Assembly: GCA_022791155.1 (NCBI GenBank)
Contig: JAAVYN010000017.1
Span: 1-61,740, forward strand
Length of the DNA: 61,740 bases
Source of the DNA: Bacillota bacterium
GTDB taxonomy: Bacteria; Bacillota; Clostridia; Lachnospirales; Anaerotignaceae
Reading direction: 5' to 3'
Part shown: positions 44,303-52,840 of the stretch, piece by piece
How the letters are laid out: every line of letters begins with the position of its first letter
How positions within the stretch are numbered: the stretch's first letter is position 1
The notes under the pieces: generated by a model
Databases searched by the model: none
The model's input: only the letters and a program-made list of their open reading frames with translations
What the model was told of the DNA's origin: nothing
Made by a program: the position numbers and the translations under genes

Positions 44303-44374
44303 TCCTCGATAGCTCAGTGGTAGAGCAATCGGCTGTTAACCGATGGGTCGTAGGTTCGAGCCCTACTCGGGGAG
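44303..44374 (+). tRNA. tRNA-Asn (GUU)
   Basis: A 72-nt tRNA with TCCTCGA/TCGGGGA acceptor, anticodon loop CTGTTAA (GUU) and T arm TAGGTTCGAGCCCTA. CCA is not encoded. Confidence 0.95.
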
Positions 44375-44382
44375 CTTCCTAT

Positions 44383-44455
44383 AGGGGTATAGTTCAGTCG
44401 GTAGAACGTTGGTCTCCAAAACCAAATGTCAAGGGTTCGAGTCCTTTTGCCCCTG
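44383..44455 (+). tRNA. tRNA-Trp (CCA)
   Basis: A 73-nt tRNA with AGGGGTA/TGCCCCT acceptor, anticodon loop CTCCAAA (CCA) and T arm AGGGTTCGAGTCCTT. CCA end is not encoded. Confidence 0.95.
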
Positions 44456-44464
44456 TCAAAAAAA

Positions 44465-44497
44465 GTCCCGCGAAACTTTTTGTGCGCGGGGCTTTTT
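44465..44497 (+). terminator. Terminator of the tRNA operon
   Basis: GTCCCGCG pairs with CGCGGGGC around a 12-nt loop, followed by TTTTT. It lies ten bases after tRNA-Trp. Confidence 0.85.
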
Positions 44498-44632
44498 CGT
44501 TTTATCCCAAAACAATTCCCAAGCCTTGCACAATGCTGCACAAAAATTTCCATGTGCAGCCAAAATTTGCACATGAGTGCGTTTTGAATGGTTTGTTGGT
44601 TTGGTTTCAATCCTTAAAAAATGGCTCTTTCT

Positions 44633-44746
44633 AAGACCTCGGGAGTTGCATTCGGCCCTCGCAACTGTGAGAGCCGTGGCACGCAACGAAGAGAAGCGTT
44701 TTGCAAAGCAAAATTCGAGAGCTTGCCGCGCCCCTCCCACGGTCTT
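44633..44746. repeat. Full copy of a dispersed palindromic element
   Basis: The ends are inverted (AAGACC-nnnn-GAG at 44633-44645 and CTC-nnnn-GGTCTT at 44734-44746). Inside, TTTTGC-AAA-GCAAAA forms a hairpin, flanked by AAGC and GCTT that can extend it. Almost the same centre (44667-44730) recurs at 61662-61725, and the right end recurs at 1-15. Similar A-rich 'TTAAAAATGGC' sequences lie on both sides, which could be a duplicated target or chance. No protein frame is shared between copies, so it is non-coding. Confidence 0.65.
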
Positions 44747-44852
44747 AAAAATGGCTTTTTTTGAATGCTTAAACCAAAATCCTAAAAACCATGCCAACAC
44801 ATTTGCAGCAATCCTTATGTTTCCATTCCCCAACACAAAGGAGGTCATTTCC

Positions 44853-45656
44853 ATGAAAATATACGCCATGTATTTCAGCGCCACAAAAACCACAGAAAAA
44901 ACCGTTCTGTCAATTGCCTCGGGCATTTCCAAATTTTTCAAAACAGATTACGAAACAATAAATTTCACATTGCCTCCCGCAAGAGAAAAGAAATATTCAT
45001 TCCAAAAAGAAGACATCGTCATATTCGGAACCCCTGTCTATGCCGGCCGCGTTCCAAACGTGCTTTTGAAATTCATAAACTCAATTGAGGGCAACAACGC
45101 ATTTGCCGTTTTAGTTGTTTCATATGGAAACAGAAACTATGACGACGCGTTAACTGAGCTCAAAAATCTGCTTTTGGAAACAAATTTCATTCCCGTTTCA
45201 GCCGCCGCTTTCATTGGCGAACATTCATTTTCGCACGAGCTCGCCAAAGGGAGGCCCGATGAATGTGACATCAAAAAAGCATTTGATTTTGGAAAAATTT
45301 CGGCCGAAAAAATCAAAAACGGAATCACTCATCCATTGTTCGTCAAAGGAGAAAATCCGCCGCGCCCACACTATGTTCCAAAAGACAGAAACGGCAATCC
45401 CGTTGACATAAGAAAAGTCACTTCCAAAGTCAATGAAAAATGCACAAACTGTGGAATTTGCGCCAAAGTTTGCCCAATGGGCTCAATAAACCCGCTCAAT
45501 GTGAAAGAATACACAGGAATATGCATCAAATGCGGCGCCTGCACAAAAAAATGCCCTGAAAACGCAAGATATTATGACGATGAAAAATATTTATATCATA
45601 AGAGAGAACTTGAACTTGGCTTTTCAAAACGCCGTGAAGTTGAAATTTTTGTATAA
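44853..45656 (+). CDS. EFR1-type flavodoxin/ferredoxin fusion protein
   Basis: A 267-aa protein. The ATG at 44853 follows AAAGGAGGTCATTTCC; the open frame upstream runs through the repeat element and is not used. An N-terminal flavodoxin-like domain (MYFSATKTTEKTV; FGTPVYAGRVPNVLLKF; VVSYGNRNYDDALTE) is fused to a C-terminal 2x4Fe-4S ferredoxin (CTNCGICAKVCPMGSI; CIKCGACTKKCPENA). Such EFR1 proteins are presumed electron carriers in anaerobes; partners are unknown. Confidence 0.88.
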   Translation: MKIYAMYFSATKTTEKTVLSIASGISKFFKTDYETINFTLPPAREKKYSFQKEDIVIFGTPVYAGRVPNVLLKFINSIEGNNAFAVLVVSYGNRNYDDALTELKNLLLETNFIPVSAAAFIGEHSFSHELAKGRPDECDIKKAFDFGKISAEKIKNGITHPLFVKGENPPRPHYVPKDRNGNPVDIRKVTSKVNEKCTNCGICAKVCPMGSINPLNVKEYTGICIKCGACTKKCPENARYYDDEKYLYHKRELELGFSKRREVEIFV

Positions 45657-46020
45657 TCCGCACACCTCTCATTATGTTGGTCATTATGCAATTCTCTCTA
45701 TAGAGGTATTTGCAGTTTCTCTTCATTTCACCCTCACGCACAAGCTATGGTATGATTTCATATTTTCAGAACATAGCAGCAACGCCACATCATTCACAAA
45801 CAAGTCAAGTGCTTTCAACGCCTTTGGCAGCGCGGTATCTTCTCGCACTTGCCGCCACAACATTTCCCTCAGGCAAGTCAAGCGTTTTCAACACCAAAGG
45901 AACTTTTTCCCATGAAACATATATTCTCATTTCAAATGAATGCAACAAAACACAATGAATTCCTGAAAACAGTTTCAAACAAAAAATGTCTCCACACACT
46001 TTTGAAAATTTTTTTGGAAA
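45657..46020. other. Gap before the flagellin promoter
   Basis: About 360 bases. A few open frames (for example 45710-45958) have no ribosome site. I see no RNA or repeat. Confidence 0.4.
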
Positions 46021-46024
46021 AAAG

Positions 46025-46053
46025 CTTAATATTTGAAATTTCAATACGATATA
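46025..46053 (+). promoter_or_regulatory. Candidate sigma-28 (FliA/SigD) promoter of flagellin
   Basis: CTTAA (46025-46029) and CGATATA (46047-46053) are separated by 17 bases, exactly the same spacing as CTTAA...CGATATA upstream of the FliD-like gene. The family consensus is TAAA-N15-GCCGATAA; this copy is a weaker match. It predicts a leader of about 165 nt. Confidence 0.55.
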
Positions 46054-46097
46054 TTAAGTGTAAACCAAAATATGGCGGCCGGCTTAAGCGGCGCGTC

Positions 46098-46220
46098 GGG
46101 CAAAAGGCGCCTTTGCCCTTGGGTTTCTAAAACGGTTTTCCACGGATGCGAAAACCAAACGTCTTATTATCCTATCTATTCGGGAAAAAGGAGTTTTCCC
46201 GCACATAACATGGAGGTTAT
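46098..46220 (+). promoter_or_regulatory. Flagellin leader with three GGA-loop hairpins (candidate CsrA sites)
   Basis: After a GC-rich hairpin (GGGCAAA/TTTGCCC near 46098-46119) three hairpins follow: GGTTTTC/GAAAACC (46134-46156) with loop CACGGATGC; CGGGAAAA/TTTTCCCG (46181-46201) with loop AGGAG; and ATAAC/GTTAT (46205-46220) with loop ATGGAG, which contains the Shine-Dalgarno GGAGG. GGA in a hairpin loop is the CsrA recognition signature, and in Bacillus CsrA blocks hag translation in this way. Confidence 0.65.
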
Positions 46221-46223
46221 ATT

Positions 46224-48356
46224 ATGAGAATTCAACACAATATCGCAGCACTCAACTCTTACAGACAATTAACTGGAAACAACAACGCTCTTTCCAAAAA
46301 CCTTGAAAAACTTTCATCAGGCTATAGAATCAACAGAGCCGGCGACGACGCTGCCGGATTGGCTATCTCCGAAAAAATGAGAGCTCAGATCAAGGGTCTT
46401 GAAGTTGCTCAGAAAAACGCCAACGACGGCATCTCCCTCGTTCAAACAGCAGAGGGTGCTTTGACAGAAGTTCACTCAATGCTTAACCGTATGGTTGAGT
46501 TGGCAACACAGTCTGCCAACGGCACATATGACAACGAAACAAGCCGTGCTAACCTTCAAAAAGAGATCAAATCTCTCCTTGATGAAGTTGACCGTATCTC
46601 CGAAAGCACAAACTTCAACAGCATCAATCTTCTTGACGGTTCAATTGGCGATGCCAAAGGCGTTGAATTTGGCACAGCCGCCGTTGTAGACGGCACAGCA
46701 ATTGGCGCCGCTGCAACAATTGGCAAAACTGAAGTTGGCGAACTTCAGGCTGGAAAAGAAGCAGTTGCCGCTGAAAGCTACTTCTATATGCCTGAAGAAA
46801 TTCAGGTAAGCTATGACGCTGCTAACAATCAAGCTGGTACAACAACAATTGACATCACTCTTGATGACGGCAAGGGCGCCCAAAGCAAAATCACATTGAC
46901 AGCCACAGGCGCTAACACAGCTGGCGATGTTACAAAATTCACTATGGAAGACGTGGCCAAAGTGTTGGCTGGCGGAACTGTTACTGGCCTCACTGCCGCT
47001 GTTGATGGAAATGGCGACCTTGACACTGTTGCCAAAGTTCAGGCTGCTTATGACTTCAAGTTTGAAAACAACAAACTTGTTGTAACAGCTAAAAACGAAG
47101 GCGCTGGATGGGGAGTTTCAGCTTTCGCTGTAGCTGGTACAGGTGGTGCTGCTGGTGACGGTGCTGAAGACATCGCTGAAATGACAAAAGTTCTTCACGA
47201 AGACTATGCAAGTGCAGTTGGAACAGCTCCAAACGGCTTCACAGATCCAATCGACCTTGGCGCTGAAACAAAAGAATCCATCAAAGGCGCTGACGCTGTT
47301 GACGGCAAATATAAGGTTGCCAGCACAGTTGCAACTCTTGCAAGCGGAGCCGCTCTTCACGGAAGTGCGCTTGAAATCAACGGCAAAACATACATCATGA
47401 AAGATTCTACACAGGATCTTGATCCATCTATCGACACAAGCAAAGTCACTGTTGTTGAATACAACACAGCAAATGCCACAGACTACACAAAGAACGACAA
47501 CGCTTCTGTAGCACTTGCTCAGGCTGTGAACAAAGCTGAAACTGACATTCAGGCCAAAGTTGAAGCTGACGGAAAAATCACATTCTCCGAAACAGAAGCT
47601 TATGGCAACAAAGTTTATGCCGGAAATGCTGAATCAATCGACTTTGCAAGCATAATCAAACCTTCCAGCATGAAGATTGGCGGTTCGGGAGCAAACAAAG
47701 AAATCACAATCACAGACGAACTCACAGACGGCATGCAGGTAACTGTAAACGGCAAAACATATGAATTCGTTAAAGACGGCGCTGAAGCCACAAAAGGCAA
47801 AATTGCCATTGCTTTCAAAGAAGGCGACGCTGCCGCAAATGCTCAGGCGCTCTTTGACGCCATCCAAGCAAACGATGCCACAACAGCTGCAACAGCAACT
47901 ATAACAGGCGCAAAAATCAACCTCGGAAGCGAAACAGTTGCCACAGACGCTAACTCCAAAGGCCTCACACTTCAGGTTGGTGACACAGCAGACAACTTCC
48001 AGAAAGTTAACGTTGTTGTTAAGAGCACAAGCGCTGCTTCCCTTGGAATCGACGGAATCGACATCAGCACACAGGATGGCGCTTCAGCTGCAATCGACAA
48101 AATCAAAGCTGCAATCAATCAGGTTTCATCAACACGTGGTGACTTGGGTGCAACACAGAACAGACTTGAGCACACAATCAACAACCTTGGTGTAACAACA
48201 GAGAACTTGACAGCTGCTGAAAGCCGCATCAGAGACACAGACATGGCTGAAGAAATGATGAACTACACTAAGAACAACATCCTCGTTCAGGCAGCACAGG
48301 CTATGCTTGCACAGGCCAACACTGTTCCTCAGGGCGTTCTTCAGCTCCTTCAGTAA
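46224..48356 (+). CDS. Flagellin with a large central domain
   Basis: Flagellin (710 aa) is the filament subunit. The conserved N-terminal D0/D1 region (IQHNIAALNSYRQLTGNNNA; LSSGYRINRAGDDAAGLAIS; residues about 1-145) and C-terminal D1/D0 region (about 610-710; LGATQNRLEHTINNLG; ENLTAAESRIRDTDMAEEMM; LAQANTVPQGVLQLLQ) are intact. The central part (about 150-600) is Ala/Thr/Asp-rich and far longer than in a minimal flagellin (about 270 aa), so it probably forms surface-exposed D2/D3-type domains. GGAGG precedes the ATG. Monocistronic, with a strong terminator. Codon use is more biased than in neighbours (for example many GCT/AAC), as expected for high expression. Confidence 0.96.
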   Translation: MRIQHNIAALNSYRQLTGNNNALSKNLEKLSSGYRINRAGDDAAGLAISEKMRAQIKGLEVAQKNANDGISLVQTAEGALTEVHSMLNRMVELATQSANGTYDNETSRANLQKEIKSLLDEVDRISESTNFNSINLLDGSIGDAKGVEFGTAAVVDGTAIGAAATIGKTEVGELQAGKEAVAAESYFYMPEEIQVSYDAANNQAGTTTIDITLDDGKGAQSKITLTATGANTAGDVTKFTMEDVAKVLAGGTVTGLTAAVDGNGDLDTVAKVQAAYDFKFENNKLVVTAKNEGAGWGVSAFAVAGTGGAAGDGAEDIAEMTKVLHEDYASAVGTAPNGFTDPIDLGAETKESIKGADAVDGKYKVASTVATLASGAALHGSALEINGKTYIMKDSTQDLDPSIDTSKVTVVEYNTANATDYTKNDNASVALAQAVNKAETDIQAKVEADGKITFSETEAYGNKVYAGNAESIDFASIIKPSSMKIGGSGANKEITITDELTDGMQVTVNGKTYEFVKDGAEATKGKIAIAFKEGDAAANAQALFDAIQANDATTAATATITGAKINLGSETVATDANSKGLTLQVGDTADNFQKVNVVVKSTSAASLGIDGIDISTQDGASAAIDKIKAAINQVSSTRGDLGATQNRLEHTINNLGVTTENLTAAESRIRDTDMAEEMMNYTKNNILVQAAQAMLAQANTVPQGVLQLLQ

Positions 48357-48503
48357 TTATATAAAATCAGTTAAGCGCATGCTTATAAATTGGAAAATGT
48401 CATTAAATGACGATATTTCCGGAAATTGGAACATTTGAAACATTTCACAACCCTTAAGAAACACATTAAGAAACAAAACCCATATATACAACGCAACATA
48501 TGA

Positions 48504-48528
48504 GGCCGGCTAAAAGCCGGCCTTTTTT
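48504..48528 (+). terminator. Terminator of flagellin
   Basis: GGCCGGC-TAAAA-GCCGGCC followed by six T's, about 150 bases after the stop. The remainder of 48357-48816 shows no gene. Confidence 0.9.
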
Positions 48529-48816
48529 CATTGCCAATAAATTTCAAATTTGAATGCTCCCCAAACACGCAGCCCAAATGCCGTTCAAAAAAATTTCACC
48601 CAAAAACAAGGAAGTCCTGTTCTGCAACAAAACTTCCCCGTTCCATAAATATCAAACAAATTTCTATAATTAAACAATGTTGTATGCCCAATTTGCCTAT
48701 ATCATATACATAAGCAACTTTGCAACAAACCAACGAACTGCATACAGCCCGCAAAAAATTCACGATTCCCAAACTGGTTCATGCTCCTGAAAATTCACAT
48801 TTTTTTGTTTCAATTT

Positions 48817-49824
<1,008 letters not shown>

Positions 49825-49868
49825 TCATTCTCCTTTATATAAAAATTAATAAATATTTAAAACCCTTT

Positions 49869-50396
49869 TTAAGCTGTTTCCTGTTTCCCCTGCTCATCTT
49901 TATAAAGACACGTTTTCCCACGCTCAACAGCAATCAGGCCCGTGCGGCAATATTCCAATATTCCATAGCCCTCAACATATTTGAGGAAGGCATTCAACTT
50001 GCTGCTTTCGCCCGTCATTTCAACGCAAACGCTTCCCGGCGACATGTCCACAACTTTGCTCCTAAAAACGTTGGCGGCGTCTAAAACCTCTCTCAACGTT
50101 TCCCCCTGCGCGCTTATTTTGACAATCATGAGTTCCCTGAGAATTGTGTTTTCAGGCTTCATAACCTCAACTTTTTTGACGTCATATAACTTTGAAATCT
50201 GTTTGATGAGCTGATCTTTTTTTCTGTTGTCGCCACTGGCCGTGATTGTGATCCGTGCATATGAAGGGTTTTCAGTCTCCCCCGATGTGAACGTGTCAAT
50301 GTTGAAATCTCTCTGGCTGAAAAGAGAAGATATTCTTGTCAAAACTCCTGCCTGATTTGTGACGATTATCGAAACAGCGAACCTTTCATATTTCAT
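49869..50396 (-). CDS. ilvN: Acetolactate synthase small (regulatory) subunit
   Basis: A 175-aa regulatory subunit. The ATG at 50396 follows AAGGAGTGCAGCCAAT. The ACT domain (FAVSIIVTNQAGVLTRISSL; FNIDTFTSGETENPSYARIT) gives valine feedback binding, and a C-terminal domain (about 85-165) activates the large subunit. It lies 68 bases after ilvB and 50 before ilvC. Confidence 0.96.
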   Translation of the reverse strand: MKYERFAVSIIVTNQAGVLTRISSLFSQRDFNIDTFTSGETENPSYARITITASGDNRKKDQLIKQISKLYDVKKVEVMKPENTILRELMIVKISAQGETLREVLDAANVFRSKVVDMSPGSVCVEMTGESSKLNAFLKYVEGYGILEYCRTGLIAVERGKTCLYKDEQGKQETA

Positions 50397-50464
50397 ATTG
50401 GCTGCACTCCTTTTTATCAAATTAAACTGCCTGAAATCTCAAACAAGCCAAACGCACTGCAAAA

Positions 50465-52120
50465 TTATTTAAGTATTATATTGTCAAGCGAGCCATTGGG
50501 CGGCACCATTGGCAAAACGTTTTCCTCGGGCGGTATTATGCAGTCGATAAGTGTTGGCCCTTCCTGAACAAATGCATTTTCAAGCGCAAGTTCAAGCTCC
50601 TCAATGCAATCCGCTCTATATCCTTTCGCTCCAAATGCCTCCGCAAGCTTCACAAAATCCGTTTTTCTGTCCAAAACAGTTGCCATATAATGGTTTTCAA
50701 AAAACAAACTTTGCCATTGGCGTATCATTCCCAACATTCCATTGTTGAGCACAACAACCGTCAACGGAACGTTTTGGCTCACAGCCGTGGCCATTTCATT
50801 CAAATTCATGCCAAAGCTTCCATCGCCTGTGAACAGCACAACCCTCTTTCCTGTGGCCATATGCGCGCCTATTGCCGCACCCATGCCATAGCCCATTGTG
50901 CCAAGGCCGCCGCTTGTCAAGTGAGTTCGCGGCTTTTTGAATGTGTAATATTGAGCAACCCACATTTGATGCTGTCCAACGTCAGTGGCCACAATTGTGT
51001 CGCCATTGGCCTTTGCATTGACGGCTTTTATGACATCCCATGGCATGATATAACTGCTGTTTTGCATTTCACGCTTTTTGGCCTTGTGTTCTTCCATTAT
51101 GCTGTGCCACTGTTCGTTTTGCTTTTGAGGACAATTTTCAGCCATATATTTCAAGGCTTCCTTCAAATCACCTGAAATTTTGATGTGAGCGTCAATATTT
51201 TTTCCGTGCTCGGCCACATCTATATCAATGTGTATTATTTTGGCATTTTCAGCAAATTTCGTTTTGTTCCCTGTTGCCCTTTCAGTGAAGCGCACCCCGG
51301 CGGCCACAATCAAATCGGCTTCAACAAACGCCCTTGTGGCGGCATATCTTCCGTGCATGCCGCTCATTCCCAAGCAGCGCGGATTGTCGCCAGACATTGC
51401 TGTCAGCCCCATCATGCTGAATGACACATACGCATCGCATTTTTCGGCAAGCTTTTTAATTTCGTTGGAACAGTCGCCGTTCACAACGCCGCCGCCGCAA
51501 TATATGAGCGGCTTTTTGCTTGCCTTCATGAGCTCCACTGCTTCATCAAGCAAGCTTTTTTCCGGTTGCCTGAACGGCTTTTTTTCGGCCTTCCCACGGG
51601 AAACAAATTCTGTTTTGGCCAGCTGCACATTTTTTGGTATGTCCACAAGCACAGGCCCGGGTCTTCCGCTTTTGGCCAAACTGAATGCCTCTCTGAGTGT
51701 GTCAGCCAATGTTTCCACACTTTTCACAAGGAAGCTGTGTTTCGACACAGGAATTGAAAGGCCAATTGTGTCAACCTCCTGAAAACTGTCTGTTCCTATA
51801 AGCTCCATTGGAACATTTCCCGTTATCGCAACAATGGGGATTGAATCCGCATTGGCTGTGGCAATGCCCGTTATGAGATTTGTGGCGCCCGGCCCTGATG
51901 TCGCCATGCAAACGCCAACCTCGCCGCTTGCGCGGCTATATCCGTCAGCGGCATGTGCCGCACCCTGCTCGTGTGCCGTCAGCACATGCTTAATTCTGTC
52001 TTTATATTCATATAAAGCATCATATATGTTGAGCACCTGTCCGCCCGGATAGCCAAAAACTGTTTTAACTCCCTGTTCAATGAGAACCTCAATTATAATC
52101 TGACACCCTGTTAACTGCAT
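50465..52120 (-). CDS. ilvB: Acetolactate synthase large (catalytic) subunit
   Basis: IlvB (551 aa) is the ThDP- and FAD-dependent enzyme that makes acetolactate or acetohydroxybutyrate. The ATG at 52120 follows TTTTGGAGGTTTTTAT. The catalytic Glu is in VLTAHEQGAAHAADGY, and the ThDP/Mg motif is FTGDGSFGMNLNEMATA. The C-terminus (PMVPPNGSLDNIIL) is typical. It is the first structural gene, behind the leader-peptide attenuator. Confidence 0.97.
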   Translation of the reverse strand: MQLTGCQIIIEVLIEQGVKTVFGYPGGQVLNIYDALYEYKDRIKHVLTAHEQGAAHAADGYSRASGEVGVCMATSGPGATNLITGIATANADSIPIVAITGNVPMELIGTDSFQEVDTIGLSIPVSKHSFLVKSVETLADTLREAFSLAKSGRPGPVLVDIPKNVQLAKTEFVSRGKAEKKPFRQPEKSLLDEAVELMKASKKPLIYCGGGVVNGDCSNEIKKLAEKCDAYVSFSMMGLTAMSGDNPRCLGMSGMHGRYAATRAFVEADLIVAAGVRFTERATGNKTKFAENAKIIHIDIDVAEHGKNIDAHIKISGDLKEALKYMAENCPQKQNEQWHSIMEEHKAKKREMQNSSYIMPWDVIKAVNAKANGDTIVATDVGQHQMWVAQYYTFKKPRTHLTSGGLGTMGYGMGAAIGAHMATGKRVVLFTGDGSFGMNLNEMATAVSQNVPLTVVVLNNGMLGMIRQWQSLFFENHYMATVLDRKTDFVKLAEAFGAKGYRADCIEELELALENAFVQEGPTLIDCIIPPEENVLPMVPPNGSLDNIILK

Positions 52121-52240
52121 ATAAAAACCTCCAAAATGATATTTTGTGATGCTGTTCAAAAAAATTTGCTGTCCATAAAAAGCAGTTCATCTTTATGTTT
52201 CAAATATACACAAATACAAAATCCAACATTTTTTTGTATA

Positions 52241-52275
52241 AAAAAAACCCCACAGCGATTTGCTGTGGAGGTTTG
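52241..52275 (-). terminator. Attenuator terminator of the ilv operon
   Basis: On the minus strand CCACAGC-AAATC-GCTGTGG is followed by GGTTTTTTT. It lies 25 bases beyond the leader-peptide stop and about 120 bases ahead of ilvB. Its 5' arm (AACCTCCA) can instead pair with TGAGGTT of the leader hairpin. Confidence 0.85.
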
Positions 52276-52298
52276 AAAATTGTTCAAACTTTTTTGTC

Positions 52299-52406
52299 TC
52301 ACACACATTCAATCAAATCGCCTTTGCCAACACAAATAACCTCATTGATAATAATGAGGTTAATAATGCTGATAATGACGATTGAAAAAAGAGTGAAGTT
52401 TGTCAT
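52299..52406 (-). CDS. ilv leader peptide
   Basis: A 35-codon open frame with GGGAG ahead of its ATG (52404-52406). Of 35 residues 17 are Ile, Val or Leu (10 Ile, 4 Val, 3 Leu), including INLIIINEVI. It lies between the promoter region and an intrinsic terminator upstream of ilvB. The codon run overlaps a perfect 10-bp hairpin (52337-52362). This is the design of a ribosome-mediated attenuation leader: ribosome stalling at Ile/Val/Leu codons would free the antiterminator strand. Confidence 0.85.
   Translation of the reverse strand: MTNFTLFSIVIISIINLIIINEVICVGKGDLIECV
52337..52362 (-). promoter_or_regulatory. Leader hairpin with alternative pairing to the ilv terminator
   Basis: TAACCTCATT pairs perfectly with AATGAGGTTA (6-nt loop) inside the leader-peptide frame. 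The second arm also matches AACCTCCA at the 5' side of the terminator (52268-52275), since both targets contain AACCTC. The two pairings exclude each other, so the arm can act as an antiterminator. Confidence 0.8.
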
Positions 52407-52755
52407 GTTAAATATCTCCCAAACAAGTTTTGTGACGTTGTCAATATATCTTTACCCAAACTGTTTTATGTCTGCCTATGTTTCATAAAAAGCCGTCTGC
52501 CGTTTCTCCGTTGCACTATACATTTTTTAGCATTCTAAACCTGCCCAAACAATTTGTCAATAGTTTTTTCAACATTTTTTCATTTTTCAAATGCCGTTTA
52601 ACAATGCTTGAAACAATTTTTCGCAAAAACGTGAAGTCTCTCATTCCCCCAAACCTCAAACACACACTGCCTTAAAACATGCTTCAAAAATCAGTTTTGC
52701 CACTGCGGCTTTCACACAACACCACACAAAATTTCTAAATATGATAAATATGGCT
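52407..52755. other. Divergent region between ilv and the FliD-like gene
   Basis: About 350 AT-rich bases. A TTGACA on the minus strand (52437-52442) has no fitting -10, so I do not assign the ilv promoter. No gene is seen. Confidence 0.4.
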
Positions 52756-52781
52756 TAAAATAAAGGTTTTTGTGCCGATAT
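52756..52781 (+). promoter_or_regulatory. Sigma-28 promoter of the FliD-like gene
   Basis: TAAA (52756-52759) and GCCGATAT (52774-52781), 14 bases apart, match the flagellar sigma-28 consensus (TAAA-N15-GCCGATAA) closely. It lies 60 bases ahead of the gene. Confidence 0.75.
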
Positions 52782-52840
52782 AAATTATATAGGGGTTTAT
52801 CCTGCCCAGCTTTTGATCAAAGAAGGAAGGAGGGAGTTTT

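Noticed and set aside
44577-44852. Upstream extension of the EFR1 protein through the repeat element
   Set aside because: The repeat copies do not share a reading frame, and AAAGGAGG marks the start at 44853.
45710-45958. 82-aa frame upstream of flagellin
   Set aside because: No ribosome site, no recognisable motif, and poor codon pattern.
47118-47360. Cys-rich minus-strand frame inside flagellin
   Set aside because: Antisense of a highly expressed gene with GCT/GCA-rich codons; the Cys content is a by-product.
52121-52406. T-box leader ahead of ilvB
   Set aside because: No AGGGTGGnACCGCG-like T-box sequence is present; the leader-peptide layout explains the region.
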